From NCBI GenBank assembly GCA_037447655.1, contig JBBHKE010000425.1:1-27557 (forward strand): DNA of 27,557 bases. The letters are read 5' to 3'. This stretch comes from Zygnema cylindricum (Eukaryota; Streptophyta; Zygnematophyceae; Zygnematales; Zygnemataceae). The position numbers and the translations under genes are program-made. Under the pieces are notes generated by a model, which worked only from the letters and a program-made list of their open reading frames with translations, did not search any database and was not told the origin of the DNA. Of the stretch, positions 1-10,432 are shown one piece after another (within the stretch, counting starts at the first letter, position 1; each line of letters begins with the position of its first letter).

Positions 1-44
<44 letters not shown>

Positions 45-50
45 GAGAGA

Positions 51-81
<31 letters not shown>

Positions 82-101
82 TGTGAGAGAGAGAGAGAGG
101 A
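1..101. repeat. (GA)n microsatellite at the start of MSH3 intron 2
   Basis: This is a nearly pure GA dinucleotide array with a few GT interruptions, cut by the window edge. It lies about 20 bases past the MSH3 exon 2 donor, so on the gene's strand it is a (CT)n tract inside intron 2. The arginine/glutamate reading frame through it is an artefact. Confidence 0.9.
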
Positions 102-122
102 AAAAGTAAAAAAACATTTCAC

Positions 123-3100
123 CTTTTCTGTATGTGACGAGACAGGTGTCACAACCAGAAGCTCTGCCGGAGAAACCGTCAAGAATCGCGACTCTAATTC
201 TGTTCTCATGACCGAATCTCTAAAATGCCCATATATAACGTCTCCAGTAGCGGTTTCTATCGCCACAACCCCAAAAACTGAATCATAGTGCAAATTCTCC
301 TCCTTTCCCCAATTTAACTCACTATCACAATCCCCACCACCAACTTTTCCCTCTTCCCCTTCCCCTCCCTTTGCCCCATTTGCCCTCTTGTCCTCTTTCC
401 CTCCTTTTTTCTCCCTCTTTCCCACATTTTTCAACGCCATTTGCACCCCATTTTCCTCTACAATACACATGAGATAACTGCTTAATCTCCCTTGTCCTTT
501 ACTGTCGCTCCCTCCTCCCACTCCACCTCCTCCTACTCCTACTCCTCCCCCCAAATCTTCCGCGGCCTCTAAAGTCGCCCTCGTATACAAAGCTGACAGG
601 TGGCGCGTAAACGGACCCGATCTATTGTTTCCATGTGCCTTAATTGCCGCCGTTTCTGTTTGTCTCACTACCCCCACTTTATATCCTTCCTCCACCAACC
701 GTCTCACATGCACATGAAGACGAAAAGTCGGTACACTCGCCGTAAGAAAGCTGTGATCAAAATGGGCGTAAATGCCCAAAACTCGGGCGGCAATTTCTGC
801 GTCGTTTCCGAAAAATCGATATTTATAACCGACTTCAACCATAAGAAGAACGTCGGGATGTTTTTTTTTTAATTCCACCACTTGCTGTTCTAAAGGGGTA
901 TATTTTTCCGTCCCCTGATTGGTCGATGGGGCGCCAGGTGCCGATTTTCCCGACTGCCAGTTGTCACTATTTCGTTCCTCCTCATCCAATTGAATCGCAA
1001 GTTTTTCGACAAAGAGAGAGTGACGCTCAGGATCTGGAGGAGGAAGGGAGGAAGTTGGAGGAGGAAGGAGGGGATTTGAAAGAGTGAGGGAAGAATTTGA
1101 CAGAGGAGAGAGTGACACGTGGCGTTCGGATAAGGTTGCCACATCAGCAATAAGATCTGGTCTCCAATTCTCATCATCTGCTTTCTGATTGCCCCCCCCC
1201 CCAGATTCTTTTCGGGATCTTTTTCGTCTTACTGTAAAACCGCCACCTGCCGACGAAATTTTTGTCTCCTCCTCCTTGGTGCCAGCTGTCGTCTCCGGAT
1301 TGGTCAACAGCTGGAAATCATCGTCGTTACCTGTTTCTTCGTCTGTTTTTTCATCTTTGTCTTCGTCTTTTTCTTCAGAAAATTTCCGTTTCGGTGCCCG
1401 GAAACCAAAATCCCGATGGAGCTCCTGAGATGACGTGGTATTTTTTGATAACGTGCGAGGTTGCCAGGTGGCGGAAATTTGGGACTTAGTGTGGTCAAAA
1501 TTTCCTGACAGCTGGCGACTGCTGGAAGAGACACCTGGAAGCCCAGTTGTAAAGGTATAAAAGAAAAAGGTGAAAGATAAAAAAAAAAGGTTGAAAAGAT
1601 AGAAAAGAATAACATGTTAAGGTAAAAAAAAAAAAAGAGTGTAAAGGTTAAAATAGGAAAAAAGTGTGAAGGTTAAAATAGAAAAATGTTTTAAGGTAAA
1701 AAAGAAAAAGGTTCAGACGTTAAAAGGTCAAATAAAGGCATAAAAGGTAAAAAGGAAAAAAGGGAAAGAGTGAAATTAATGAAAGTGCATATATAGTTTT
1801 GAAAAAAAACGGGGAGGGGGGGCGAAGGGAGGTGGAGAAAGGGAGGGGAGAGGGAGGGAGGGGAGAGGGGAGGGAGGGGAGAGGGAAGAGGGAGGAAGGA
1901 TCGTTTATATAAATAATTGGATTTGGGAATTAAGATTTGGGAACTGGGATTTAAAATCTACAAAAATATTTTCGAGTCTAGGATTTTAAGAAAAACTTAA
2001 GAAAATAAAAACAGAGAGGGGAAATGGGCGAAGGAAAATTCACAAAGGAGAGAATGTTTTACAAACACCTTCATTTTTTCATTTTTTTTGCTTTGAAAAA
2101 AAGCGGAAACTTCCAAACATAACTAGATGATCAAACTAAATCCAATTTTACAAAATAACAAAAAAAATAAAAATGGCCGCCCTCCCCTCCCCCTCCCCCT
2201 CCTTTCATTCTCCTTCCCTTCTCCCTGTGGCTCCATCCCCCTTCTCTCCCCCTCCCTCCCATTCGCCTCTGTCCCCCTGTCCCCCCCTCTCCCTTCCCTT
2301 CGTCCCCTCCCTCCCTCTCCCTCCTCCCTCCCTTCCCTCCTCCTCCCTCCCTCTCTCTCCTCTCTCCCATCTCTCCTCTCCCTATCCCTTCGTTCTCCCC
2401 TCCTTTCACCTTGGAACCCATCAGCTGAGGGCGTGCCACGTGTCTCTCTCTCCCTCTTCCTCCCCTCTCCATCCCTCTTCCTCCCCTCTACCTCCCCTCT
2501 CCCTCCCTCTCCCTCTCCCTCCCTCCCCTCCATCCCCAACCGTGGGACACATCAGCTGAGGGATTGCCACGCGTCCCTTCCTCCCTGTTCCTCCCCTCTG
2601 CCACCCTCTCTTTCTCCCTCTTCCGCCTCTCCCTCCCCTCTCCCTCCCCTCTCCCTTCCCTCTCCTTTCCCTCCCACCCCTACCTTGGGACACATCAGCT
2701 GAGGGATTGCCATGTGCCCTCCCCCCCTTCATCCCCTCTCCTTCCCTCTCCGTCGCCCCTACCCTCTCCCTCCCTCATCCTCCCTCTCCCTCCCTCATCC
2801 TCCCTCTCCCTCCCTCATCCTCCCTCTCCCTCCCTCATCCTCCCTCGCCCTCCCTCATCCTCCCTCTCCCTCCCTCATCCTCCTTCTCACTCTCTCATCC
2901 TCCCTCGCCCTCCCTCATCCTCCCTCTCCCTCCCTCATCCTCCCTCGCCCTCCCTCATCCTCCCTCTCCCTCCCTCATCCTCCCTCTCCCTCCCTCATCC
3001 TCCCTCGCCCTCCCTCATCCTCCCTCTCCCTCCCTCATCCTCCCTCGCCCTCCCTCATCCTCCCTCTCCCTCCCTCATCCTCCCTCTCCCTCCCTCATCC

Positions 3101-3813
3101 TCCCTCTCCCTCCCTCATCCTCCCTCTCCCTCCCTCATCCTCCCTCGCCCTCCCTCATCCTCCCTCTCCCTCCCTCATCCTCCCTCTCCCTCCCTCATCC
3201 TCCCTCGCCCTCCCTCATCCTCCCTCTCCCTCCCTCATCCTCCCTCTCCCTCCCTCATCCTCCCTCTCCCTCCCTCATCCTCCCTCTCCCTCCCTCATCC
3301 TCCCTCGCCCTCCCTCATCCTCCCTCTCCCTCCCTCATCCTCCTTCTCACTCTCTCATCCTCCCTCGCCCTCCCTCATCCTCCCTCTCCCTCCCTCATCC
3401 TCCCTCGCCCTCCCTCATCCTCCCTCTCCCTCCCTCATCCTCCCTCTCCCTCCCTCATCCTCCCTCGCCCTCCCTCATCCTCCCTCTCCCTCCCTCATCC
3501 TCCCTCGCCCTCCCTCATCCTCCCTCTCCCTCCCTCATCCTCCCTCTCCCTCCCTCATCCTCCCTCGCCCTCCCTCATCCTCCCTCTCCCTCCCTCATCC
3601 TCCCTCGCCCTCCCTCATCCTCCCTCTCCCTCCCTCATCCTCCCTCGCCCTCCCTCATCCTCCCTCTCCCTCCCTCATCCTCCCTCGCCCTCCATTCCCT
3701 TCCCTACCTTGGGACCCTTCATCTGAGGGATTGCCACGTGTCGATTCGCCAGCTGTCTTTGGCTTGTGAGAAAAAAAACGAGAGAGGACAGCCTGGCTCC
3801 TTTTAGAGGCCAT
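123..3813 (-). CDS. MSH3: MSH3 DNA mismatch repair protein, N-terminal 506 codons (exons 1-2, partial)
   Basis: MutS-family protein; MSH3 pairs with MSH2 (MutS-beta) in the nucleus and recognises insertion/deletion loops. Exon 1 is 3813-3708 and exon 2 is 1534-123. The donor CAAG/GTAGGG and acceptor TTCCAG join in phase 1, and the two exons total exactly 506 codons. Exon 1 encodes MASKRSQAVLSRFF, a PCNA-interacting (PIP) box at residues 7-14 that is nearly identical to the one I recall from animal MSH3. A basic NLS (RRKRSRK) lies near residue 135. The mismatch-binding domain starts near 246 (YTPLEQQVVELKKKHPDV, then EVGYKYRFFGNDAEIAARVL) and includes VRQTETAAIKAHG and FTRHLSALYTRATL. The connector domain follows with VFGVVAIETATGDV and SPAELLV. 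A G/K/E-rich low-complexity stretch interrupts the region before the connector. Exon 2 ends in phase 0 at AAG/GTGAAA. The lever, clamp and ATPase domains lie beyond the left edge. Confidence 0.93.
2406..2716 (-). repeat. Three tandem copies of the MSH3 exon 1 3' end plus donor site
   Basis: The last ~35 bases of exon 1 and its donor (plus strand near 3703-3742, CTTGGGACCCTTCATCTGAG) recur at about 2406-2443, 2538-2575 and 2681-2716, each followed on the gene strand by purine-rich sequence. The copy at 2681 keeps CCCAAG/GTAGGG intact, the copy at 2406 has CCAAG/GTGAAA, and the copy at 2538 has CACG/GTTGGG. They look like tandem duplications of the exon-intron junction. Confidence 0.85.
2761..3690. 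repeat. 20-bp minisatellite, about 46 copies, in MSH3 intron 1
   Basis: The unit TCCCTCTCCCTCCCTCATCC repeats in an exact 20-base register. Three variants exist: A (TCTCCC), B (TCGCCC) and rare C (TTCTCAC followed by TCTCTC). C occurs only at 2881 and 3341. The near absence of point changes outside these variants implies recent homogenisation. The complementary strand is a nearly pure purine tract. Confidence 0.95.
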
Positions 3814-4353
3814 TTCAAAAAAAAAAAAAAAAAAGAGTTTAAAGTTTTTTTTTTGGGGGTATAAAGGGGGTAAAACAGATTCGCTTAAGGAACAAAAGTG
3901 AGTATTTGTGTTTTTATCTCACGTTCATTTCCATGCTAGAGTACTCCCCCCTCTTTTTATTGAAGAGGGGGGGGGGGGGGGGGAGGGAGAGAAAAGGTGA
4001 AATAAGGGAGTGACAGAAAGGCGGGAAAAGAGACAAAAAAATCGCCTTTGAATTTTTTTGGTTCGTTTCGTACCGCACGGAAGTTTTTTGAAAATTCCGT
4101 GCGTCGTTCGTGCGTTTACTTATAAACTACCGTACAGAAAAAAACTGAAAGTACAGTACACCGTGAATCGCTATTAGTGTTAATGTTTTTTTCGTCGTGT
4201 AAAAAATCTTTTCTCCGTACACACATGTCGGAATGGGGATCTGACGGTTGCGATTGAAAACAAAGAATCTCAGCTTTCGATTGGTTGTCTGAAATTGAGA
4301 ATCGGACAAGTGTGTACGGATAGAAGATGTTTTAAGTGGCGAAAAAATTGTTA
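3814..4353. other. Sequence upstream of MSH3; no gene seen
   Basis: This is the presumed MSH3 5' flank and promoter side. It contains an A18 run (about 3819-3836) directly before the start codon, a G-run (about 3967-3984), and a GGGTATAAAGGGGG stretch near 3855 whose reverse could act as a TATA-like element. An imperfect inverted repeat has arms at 4215-4232 and 4302-4319 (CCGTACACAC core, two mismatches). A motif at 4156-4183 resembles the terminal repeat of the neighbouring 4354-4904 element. No coding potential was recognised. Confidence 0.5.
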
Positions 4354-4904
4354 ACACTACACCGCGCATCGTTATTAGTGTCAACGACACTAATTTGGGT
4401 TCTTAAAATTTTGATTTTTTTCCTCAAATAGGATACATGATTTTAATTTTTCCTTGACGTTAATTAAGGTAACGTACAAAATAGCGTAAAGGACGAATTA
4501 CAATAATATCTAAATAGTGTGGTGTACGATCGATATCGGACCGTACACAAATGTACCTTTTCAAGTGAAAATTTTACAAAAAATGAGTTAAATCAGACGC
4601 GCACGCATAGGATCGTGCGCTAAAAAAACGGGATTATTCTGACACGTAATTTAGTCTTACATGTACGGATATTTAAATTTCAGGACTGCGTACGATTATT
4701 AATATTTTGTACGAATACATATATTAATGTATATAATCGTACAACGAATATTCCATTTTTGCTGTTCCCAAATTAGCATAAACGCCGAAATTAGAATACA
4801 CCTTGTTAAAAAAAAAAAAAAAAATCTTAATTAGCGTCAATGACGGTATATTTACTTCCACACTATTTAAACTTTGACACTAATAACGATGCGCGGTGTA
4901 GCGA
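4354..4904. mobile_element. Non-autonomous DNA transposon with perfect 28-bp terminal inverted repeats
   Basis: Positions 4357-4384 and 4874-4901 are perfect 28-bp inverted repeats starting CTACACCGCGCATCG. Both ends are next to TA (4352-4353 and 4905-4906), which fits a Tc1/mariner-type target duplication, though a 2-bp match is weak evidence. The 551-bp interior is AT-rich and has no coding sequence. Related ends occur at 4156-4183, 6671-6687 and 6821-6842. Confidence 0.65.
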
Positions 4905-5143
4905 TACACGCCAGAGGTCGCAAAAGTCAAAATTTTACATAACCGAAACCGACCGTTTTTTTTTTCAAAATCTGAATAACCGACGCCTGACCGGGTTATG
5001 TCACGCTACAAAAATTTTAACCGTTAACCGACCGGCGTTTACGAAAATAAAAGTTATCCGAAACTCGATTTCTCGCGACTAACCGTGCCCGCCCTTAACC
5101 GAAAAAGTACAAAATTAACTAATGTACGACGTATGAATAAGCC

Positions 5144-5345
5144 AATAATTACGATTTGTCGCTTTCCCTAAGATTTGCAAAATGAATAGTGTTTACTACC
5201 GTGTCAGATTTGCGACGCTTTGTCGCATTCCCTAAGATTTGCGAAATGAATAGTGTACTACCGTGTCAGATTTGCGACGCTTTGTCGCGTTCCCTAGGAT
5301 TTGCGAAATGAATAGCGTTACTAGAGTACCGTGTCAGATTTGCGA
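5144..5345 (+). repeat. Subterminal tandem repeat of the hAT element, left copy
   Basis: Three units of 62-64 bp contain CCCTAAGATTTGCGAAATGAA and ACCGTGTCAGATTTGCGACG. The block begins with GAATAAGCCAATAATTACGATTTG and ends in CGCTAATCATCATGTCACG. It is repeated in the same orientation near the right end. Confidence 0.9.
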
Positions 5346-5427
5346 CGCTAATCATCATGTCACGTACTTCCAAGATACCAAAAAGTACAAAGTATTATGA
5401 CGTTTTCACTACGCGGTTTGTAAAAAC

Positions 5428-6370
5428 TAGTGTTGTGTATCGGTAAAAAAATTATCGTGATAACTCCGATACCGATAGTTATCGGTTATCGAACGGTCAG
5501 AGGTTCCGATATATCGGTCTGAGACCAAAAAATTCCATATTGGCGATAACTTAAAAAATATATAGTATGCATACAATAGTACTTTATATCCTACTGTATT
5601 ATATTATTGACATTATATAGCGTGGCATGCCACATATAAGAATATGTTTCGTCTCTGTTTAACTATGATTTATTACGGTCAGCGCAGCACGTAGACGTTG
5701 GCCAGTTAACTGAACAAAATTTTTACGGCAACGTACGAAATCGTAAAAACTAACTAGTGAACATGGAACGGAAAAAGGACGACGGACACAAAGTACAACG
5801 GACGCAAAATAACATTTTGCGCGCCGTCAGAATCGAACGGACGACTTGGAATGAGAAAACACAAGCGGACGGCCAGCGTGAGCGCGAACATCCCGGAATG
5901 GCTCTTTTGACAGCTTTTGCCGAAAAAGCCGACAGATTGACACGTGGCAGGTCCCCAATGGATCCGAAGGAAAAAAAGGACAAAGCCACGGCGTCGGATG
6001 TGGAAGGTACGTCGTTCTAAATGGATCCGTACTAAAACCGTACATATCTCATGGCGGCTACTGTACTTTTTTTGCTTGTTCAAATGTACAGTCCAGTGAT
6101 CTGATTAGTAGACACCTCAGTAGATAGGGGTTGTGAGTAGGGCGCGTCCGAGGAACATCACGTACATTTGAGTGTACTCGCCGTACATTATCTATACGGT
6201 CCGTACAGATATCGCCGATAGTTATCCATATCGGTGTTATCGTCGATAATAACCGATAAATATCGGCGATAACACTGATAACGATATATCGTACCAATAT
6301 ATTGATTATCGACTACCCGAAAAAAGGCCCATATCGGTTATCGGCAACTCCTTACTGATACACAACACTA
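5428..6370. mobile_element. Non-autonomous hAT element A, 943 bp, inside the larger hAT
   Basis: The ends are TAGTGTTGTGTATC and its complement (GATACACAACACTA), flanked by the 8-bp direct repeat GTAAAAAC at 5420-5427 and 6371-6378. Subterminal regions are dense in short palindromic TTATCGGTTATCG and CGATATATCG motifs, as is usual for hAT transposase-binding ends. No transposase is encoded. A small open frame with unusual composition lies at 5757-6020. A related decayed copy is at 23126-23501. Confidence 0.92.
5757..6020 (+). CDS. Small open reading frame inside hAT element A, unrecognised
   Basis: An 87-codon frame begins MNMERKKDDGHK. It is charged, with no membrane segment or known motif. 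It is GC-richer than the AT-rich element around it, and a strong donor-like AAG/GTACGT lies near its end. It might be a fragment of host coding sequence captured by the element, a relic of a transposase N-terminus, or chance. Nothing identifies a function. Confidence 0.2.
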   Translation: MNMERKKDDGHKVQRTQNNILRAVRIERTTWNEKTQADGQREREHPGMALLTAFAEKADRLTRGRSPMDPKEKKDKATASDVEGTSF

Positions 6371-6378
6371 GTAAAAAC

Positions 6379-7560
6379 GCATTCTGTCAAAACGTACAGT
6401 TTCACGTCATTATGACGTTTGCACTACGCGGTTTGTGAAAACGCAGTTACATCATAACGGCATGTATTAAATCATTTTTTGTACTTTTTGGTTAATACGG
6501 TACAATTTTGTACGTTAGCCACACTATTTAAAATTGCACTATACTAGAGTTGTTGACGCTGATTCAAAGAGTACCTTGAATAATGTAAAGAAAAAATTAC
6601 AATTATTTACTCTTTTTAAGGTTTTTCGGTCAAAATTCGTGTTGACGGAATTAGCGTTAATAATGCTAATTAGGATTCGCAGTGTAGTGTAAATGGAAAA
6701 TAATGATTAATGATACTATTTAATGCAAGGAGACTTGGCAGGTTATAGTCCACGTATTTAAATAATGTTGTTAACTATATTTTGTGATTTTCGGGTATGA
6801 GTAGTAGCGACTTATTAATACTAATAACAATGAGTGGTGTAGTGGTTCATCTCCCTTTCCAAAAAAGTAGCTTGTGTACCTCTTCATTTTACTATTTTGT
6901 CTTTCTGCAATCTCCCTTTACTATTATTTTTTTTCCTCGACAGTCACCTCTTTCAAGAGATTTGTTCCTAATTTTGCGTGTAACTCTTAGATTAATGCTT
7001 AAACCCTTATATTAATGTTTATTCTCTCGCAAATTTATTTTTTTCGCTACAATTTTCGGACGGTCTTTCTTTCGACTACGATACTATGTTATGAATTATG
7101 AAAAAAAGGTAAATTTTTAATTATGTATGGTAAAAAAAAAAATCATAGTTGTCACGTAGAAAATCAATTGACAAAAAACACATTGTGATGAGTAAAAAAA
7201 ACAAAAAATATTTGGTGGTATCAAATATAGAAATAAACAAATAACAACCTCGTTCTATTTTCGACTTTATTGTACAAATTCTCAACCGCAAACTTAAAAC
7301 TACACAAAAATCTATAAATCTAAATTTGGTATACATACCACGCTTTGGTAATTTGATAAAAATAAGCATTCCGATTTAAAAAAAAAGCAAAATAACACTA
7401 GAAAAATTGTGAAATACAACAAAAATTTCAAAGGAAAAAAAAACAAGATAACTAATACTAAAAAAATAACAATAATCATAAAACAAATCAAAATAAAAAA
7501 CGATGCATTTAAAAGATCTTGGTAATATCTAACACACAAAATATCACTAACAATTGAAGC
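6379..7560. other. Interior of the hAT element downstream of its transposase; no gene seen
   Basis: This is AT-rich sequence with many homopolymer runs. It includes a second copy (about 6411-6442) of the TATGACGTTTTCACTACGCG segment at 5397-5427, so element A inserted next to a direct repeat. Two ends resembling the 28-bp terminal repeat of the 4354-4904 element occur at 6671-6687 and 6821-6842. Only low-complexity frames are present. Confidence 0.6.
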
Positions 7561-7562
7561 CG

Positions 7563-9580
7563 CTAGTGAGCTCCTCTTCTTTGTTATCGTGTTCCGGCAT
7601 CCAAAAAAATGCTTTCGGACATGGAGCTAAAAGTCGGAATAGCTATAATAGATCTAGCAACACCGGCTAGAATAAGAAATCCTCCATCTTTTGCACGTAC
7701 ATTTGATTTTTTTTCCACCATTCAAGCATGTTAAAGTTCAATCTTTCGTCGTTGGTTAATTTTAAATCAAAATAACGTTTCATTTAGTTGTTAACGGACG
7801 TTTTTTTGTCGGTGGTAATAAGAAACTCACTTTCGTCATCGCTCTCACAAAAAAAATTGTGGAAACCGTCTTTACTTTTCGATGTTTTTCGTTTTTTTGT
7901 GATACGTTGAGGACTACCGAAATCAACGTCATCACCAAGGTCGTTTGCGAGTTCTTGAAATTTGACCCTTGCGCTTTCAAATTCGGTTTTCGATACCCCA
8001 ATTATTTTAAGCTTTTGTTTTTGTCGGGGATATAAGAAAGCCGCGACATATGATACTCATAAAGGCCCCACTTCCGTAGTGCAAATTTCACAAAAAGTTG
8101 TTTCAATTTTTGCAAGTTTAGAGAATCGGCGGGGCATTATTTTTCACCGTCATTATAAGATGTTTTTCTTATTTTACAATGGTTACGGAGAGACGATAAT
8201 TCAAACAAAGCTAAATGTAAAGTTGGTTCTTTGAATTTTTCCAACTTTATGGTCGCTTCTTGAAACCTTTCAAAAAATCGTATAAATTCGGTAAGGTGAG
8301 TCTTATCGATACAAGCAAAAAGTATCAATTTATTTTTTGCTTGAGCGATTGGTCCTATCTCATTGAATGCGTCGTAAATACTCTTAAGCATTTGGAGCAA
8401 AGAATTCCACGGCGTTGGGTTTTCTTGTTTTAAAGTGTTTTTCAAAAGATTTTGTAAATTACTCTGTTTGAAAAACGTGACCAATGATTTACACGCGTCA
8501 ATTAGATCAAAAAAATCAGGAACTTCCACATCGTATTTGCCTTTTTTGGAAGTTCCGCTCTTATTCAAGATCGTTGTCACAATTGTTGCAGTTTTATGGT
8601 CCACGCAAGGTATCCAAGTAAACATACACGTTATACCTTCTGTCGCTCACATGTTAGAGCCACTATTAGTCACGACAACGCAGAGATCAAAATTGGACAT
8701 TTCAAAGTTGGTCAAACAATTTTTGAAAGCCGTTAAAACATTTTCCGCGGTGTATTTTTCCTCCGGAAAAGATCGACTTGAAGCGTCCGTGCATAAAGTT
8801 TAAATTCTTTGTCAATAAATTGAGCGGTTACTGACATGAATGAGGTTATTTTTATTGTCTCCGTCCAGAGATCGGTCGTGAATGCGACAAACATATTGTT
8901 ATCAATATTTTCTCTAATTTTTGGGATGATCAAACTACAAATACCTTTCGTAGAAGATATAATGTAGTTTTTTACACTATTGATGGGCGGGAGTAGTTGG
9001 TCGATGTCATCACTTTTGTTGGACGAAACACCAACATCAAACAATGCTTGACAAAATGTTTGAAAACCTGGGGAAAAAAACACAAAAAAAACAATAAGAA
9101 AATATCATACAATTACTAACCATGATTAATAAATAAGGTTTCTACCGGAATGTTTTTTTTTTATGGAAAAGACAAATAAAAAACAACATCATGACAAACA
9201 AAGCTCAAATATATAAATTTATGAACAAAACAAGTTATAATGACATATACACTAAAGCCATCTTAAATAGAATTTAAAATAAATAATACATGAACCGTCG
9301 ACTATCGAAAATGGTCGAAGGTCCTCACAACACATCAATGCCACCATTTTCGCAATTTTTTTCGGTCACTCGTTTTCGCCTCCGTTTTTGAAAGAAACTT
9401 ACGAAGAAGTCCTCTTGAATGATCCATGTCGGCCAAATCTAAACATGTGTGAGTATTGATTGTTGAAGTCCTGATTGCTGACTTGTATTGATAAACTATG
9501 AAACATGTATTACAAGCCACAAAACTCGCCCCCTTTACCATGTATTTGTTTTGATGTTTTAACTTCATAGACATGCTCAA
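7563..9580 (-). pseudogene. hAT-family transposase, decayed
   Basis: Domains appear in the expected order on the minus strand. A BED-type zinc finger lies within 9335-9580 (ACNTCFIVYQYKSAIRTST, then a terminal H-x-C). After an apparent intron with acceptor TTTCCCCAG near 9070 comes the N-terminal catalytic block (GFQTFCQALFDVG and FVAFTTDLWTE with the first aspartate). At 8137-8625 lies the middle region (WIPCVDHKTA, TPWNSLLQML, FFERFQEATIKLE, PTLHLAL). The C-terminal dimerisation signature is at about 7590-7720 (MLEWWKKN, GVARSIIAIPTFSSMSESIF). Damage: a frameshift near 8762, a TGA in GSNM-stop-ATEG near 8650, Asn replacing the second catalytic Asp (VVTNSGSNM for the family's TDxGSNM), and a frameshift in the dimerisation domain. 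Function is almost certainly lost. Confidence 0.88.
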
Positions 9581-10432
9581 AGTTTTTCCAACAATTTGAA
9601 GTGGCCCTGCTTTGTTTCACTGGGTATTACTGAGCAATTTCACCATTTTTTGATTTTCGAAGTTCGTTTTAGATTGTAGTTTTAAGGGAAGCGAGGATGT
9701 TTTTCTCCATTTTAGTGTATGACTAAGTTTTGTTTGAATTGTGGTCAAGTTTCTCTAACTTAAATAGCAATTCAATTTATCGATTTATTGTTTGAAACAT
9801 GTGAGTACGCCAATAATTAGGACTAGTTGTGGGAAATTGACGTAATAGTTTGATTTCCACTTATTTATTAACCAATTATTACTTCATGCCGCATGACAAT
9901 AATATGATAAATTTGTGGAAACACGGTAAAAAATGCATAATTAGCACTTTGCAATAATGTACGACGTATGAATAAGCCAATAATTACTAGTGTTAGGTAT
10001 CGAGGACCGTTTGCCGATATTCGATATATATATATCGAATTTCAGGTACCCGATAATCGATATATCGCTTCGATATATCGAAAATCAAAATATCGCGATA
10101 TATCGTCGATATATTTTCGATATATCGTATTGTCGATATATCGAGGCATTTAAAAAAATAAATAATGATTTTTTTCTTAGGTCTCCAAAGTCACGCGCCT
10201 TGGGACAAGGTGACTTCCTGAAAGTCAGCAGAGTGAAGGAGATCTCTAAGGTACATTGACGTCGTACACTTGCGAAGTACACGTACTTAATACGCAAGTA
10301 CGGATTCCCATACGAAAATGGTCGGTTACAAATCTTTGACGATTTTAGAGATTTGATCGTCAACTTACAAGGAACCACTCAAATTAAAACACGTATTTAA
10401 AATTTTGTTTACAGACGATACGCGATGTAACC

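Larger units (their letters stand above)
1535..3707 (-). other. MSH3 intron 1, composed of simple purine/pyrimidine repeats
   Basis: The 2.2 kb intron lies between the PIP-box exon and exon 2. On the gene strand it begins GTAGGG and ends in a long pyrimidine tract followed by TTCCAG. It contains, in gene order, the 20-bp minisatellite, three copies of the exon 1 donor region, a GGGAGG-type tract (about 1810-1895) and A/T-rich degenerate repeats (about 1560-1790, repeated AAGGTTAAAA-like units). Three overlapping proline/serine/leucine reading frames of 339-401 codons cross it only because the repeat lacks stop codons. Confidence 0.85.

Noticed and set aside
55-288. Plus-strand frame beginning with Arg-Glu repeats
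   Set aside because: It reads through the GA microsatellite and then antisense to the well-supported MSH3 exon 2.
2761-3690. Possible CRISPR array
   Set aside because: The units are contiguous 20-base repeats with no unique spacers, and the sequence is a eukaryotic intron.
2564-3806. Three overlapping 339-401 codon Pro/Ser/Leu frames on the plus strand
   Set aside because: They are translations of the 20-bp minisatellite in MSH3 intron 1; the unit has no stop in these frames, and all three frames give the same repeat peptide.
7121-7539. Phe/Leu/Ile-rich minus-strand frames resembling membrane proteins
   Set aside because: They come from A/T-rich sequence inside the hAT element, have many homopolymers and show no recognisable family.
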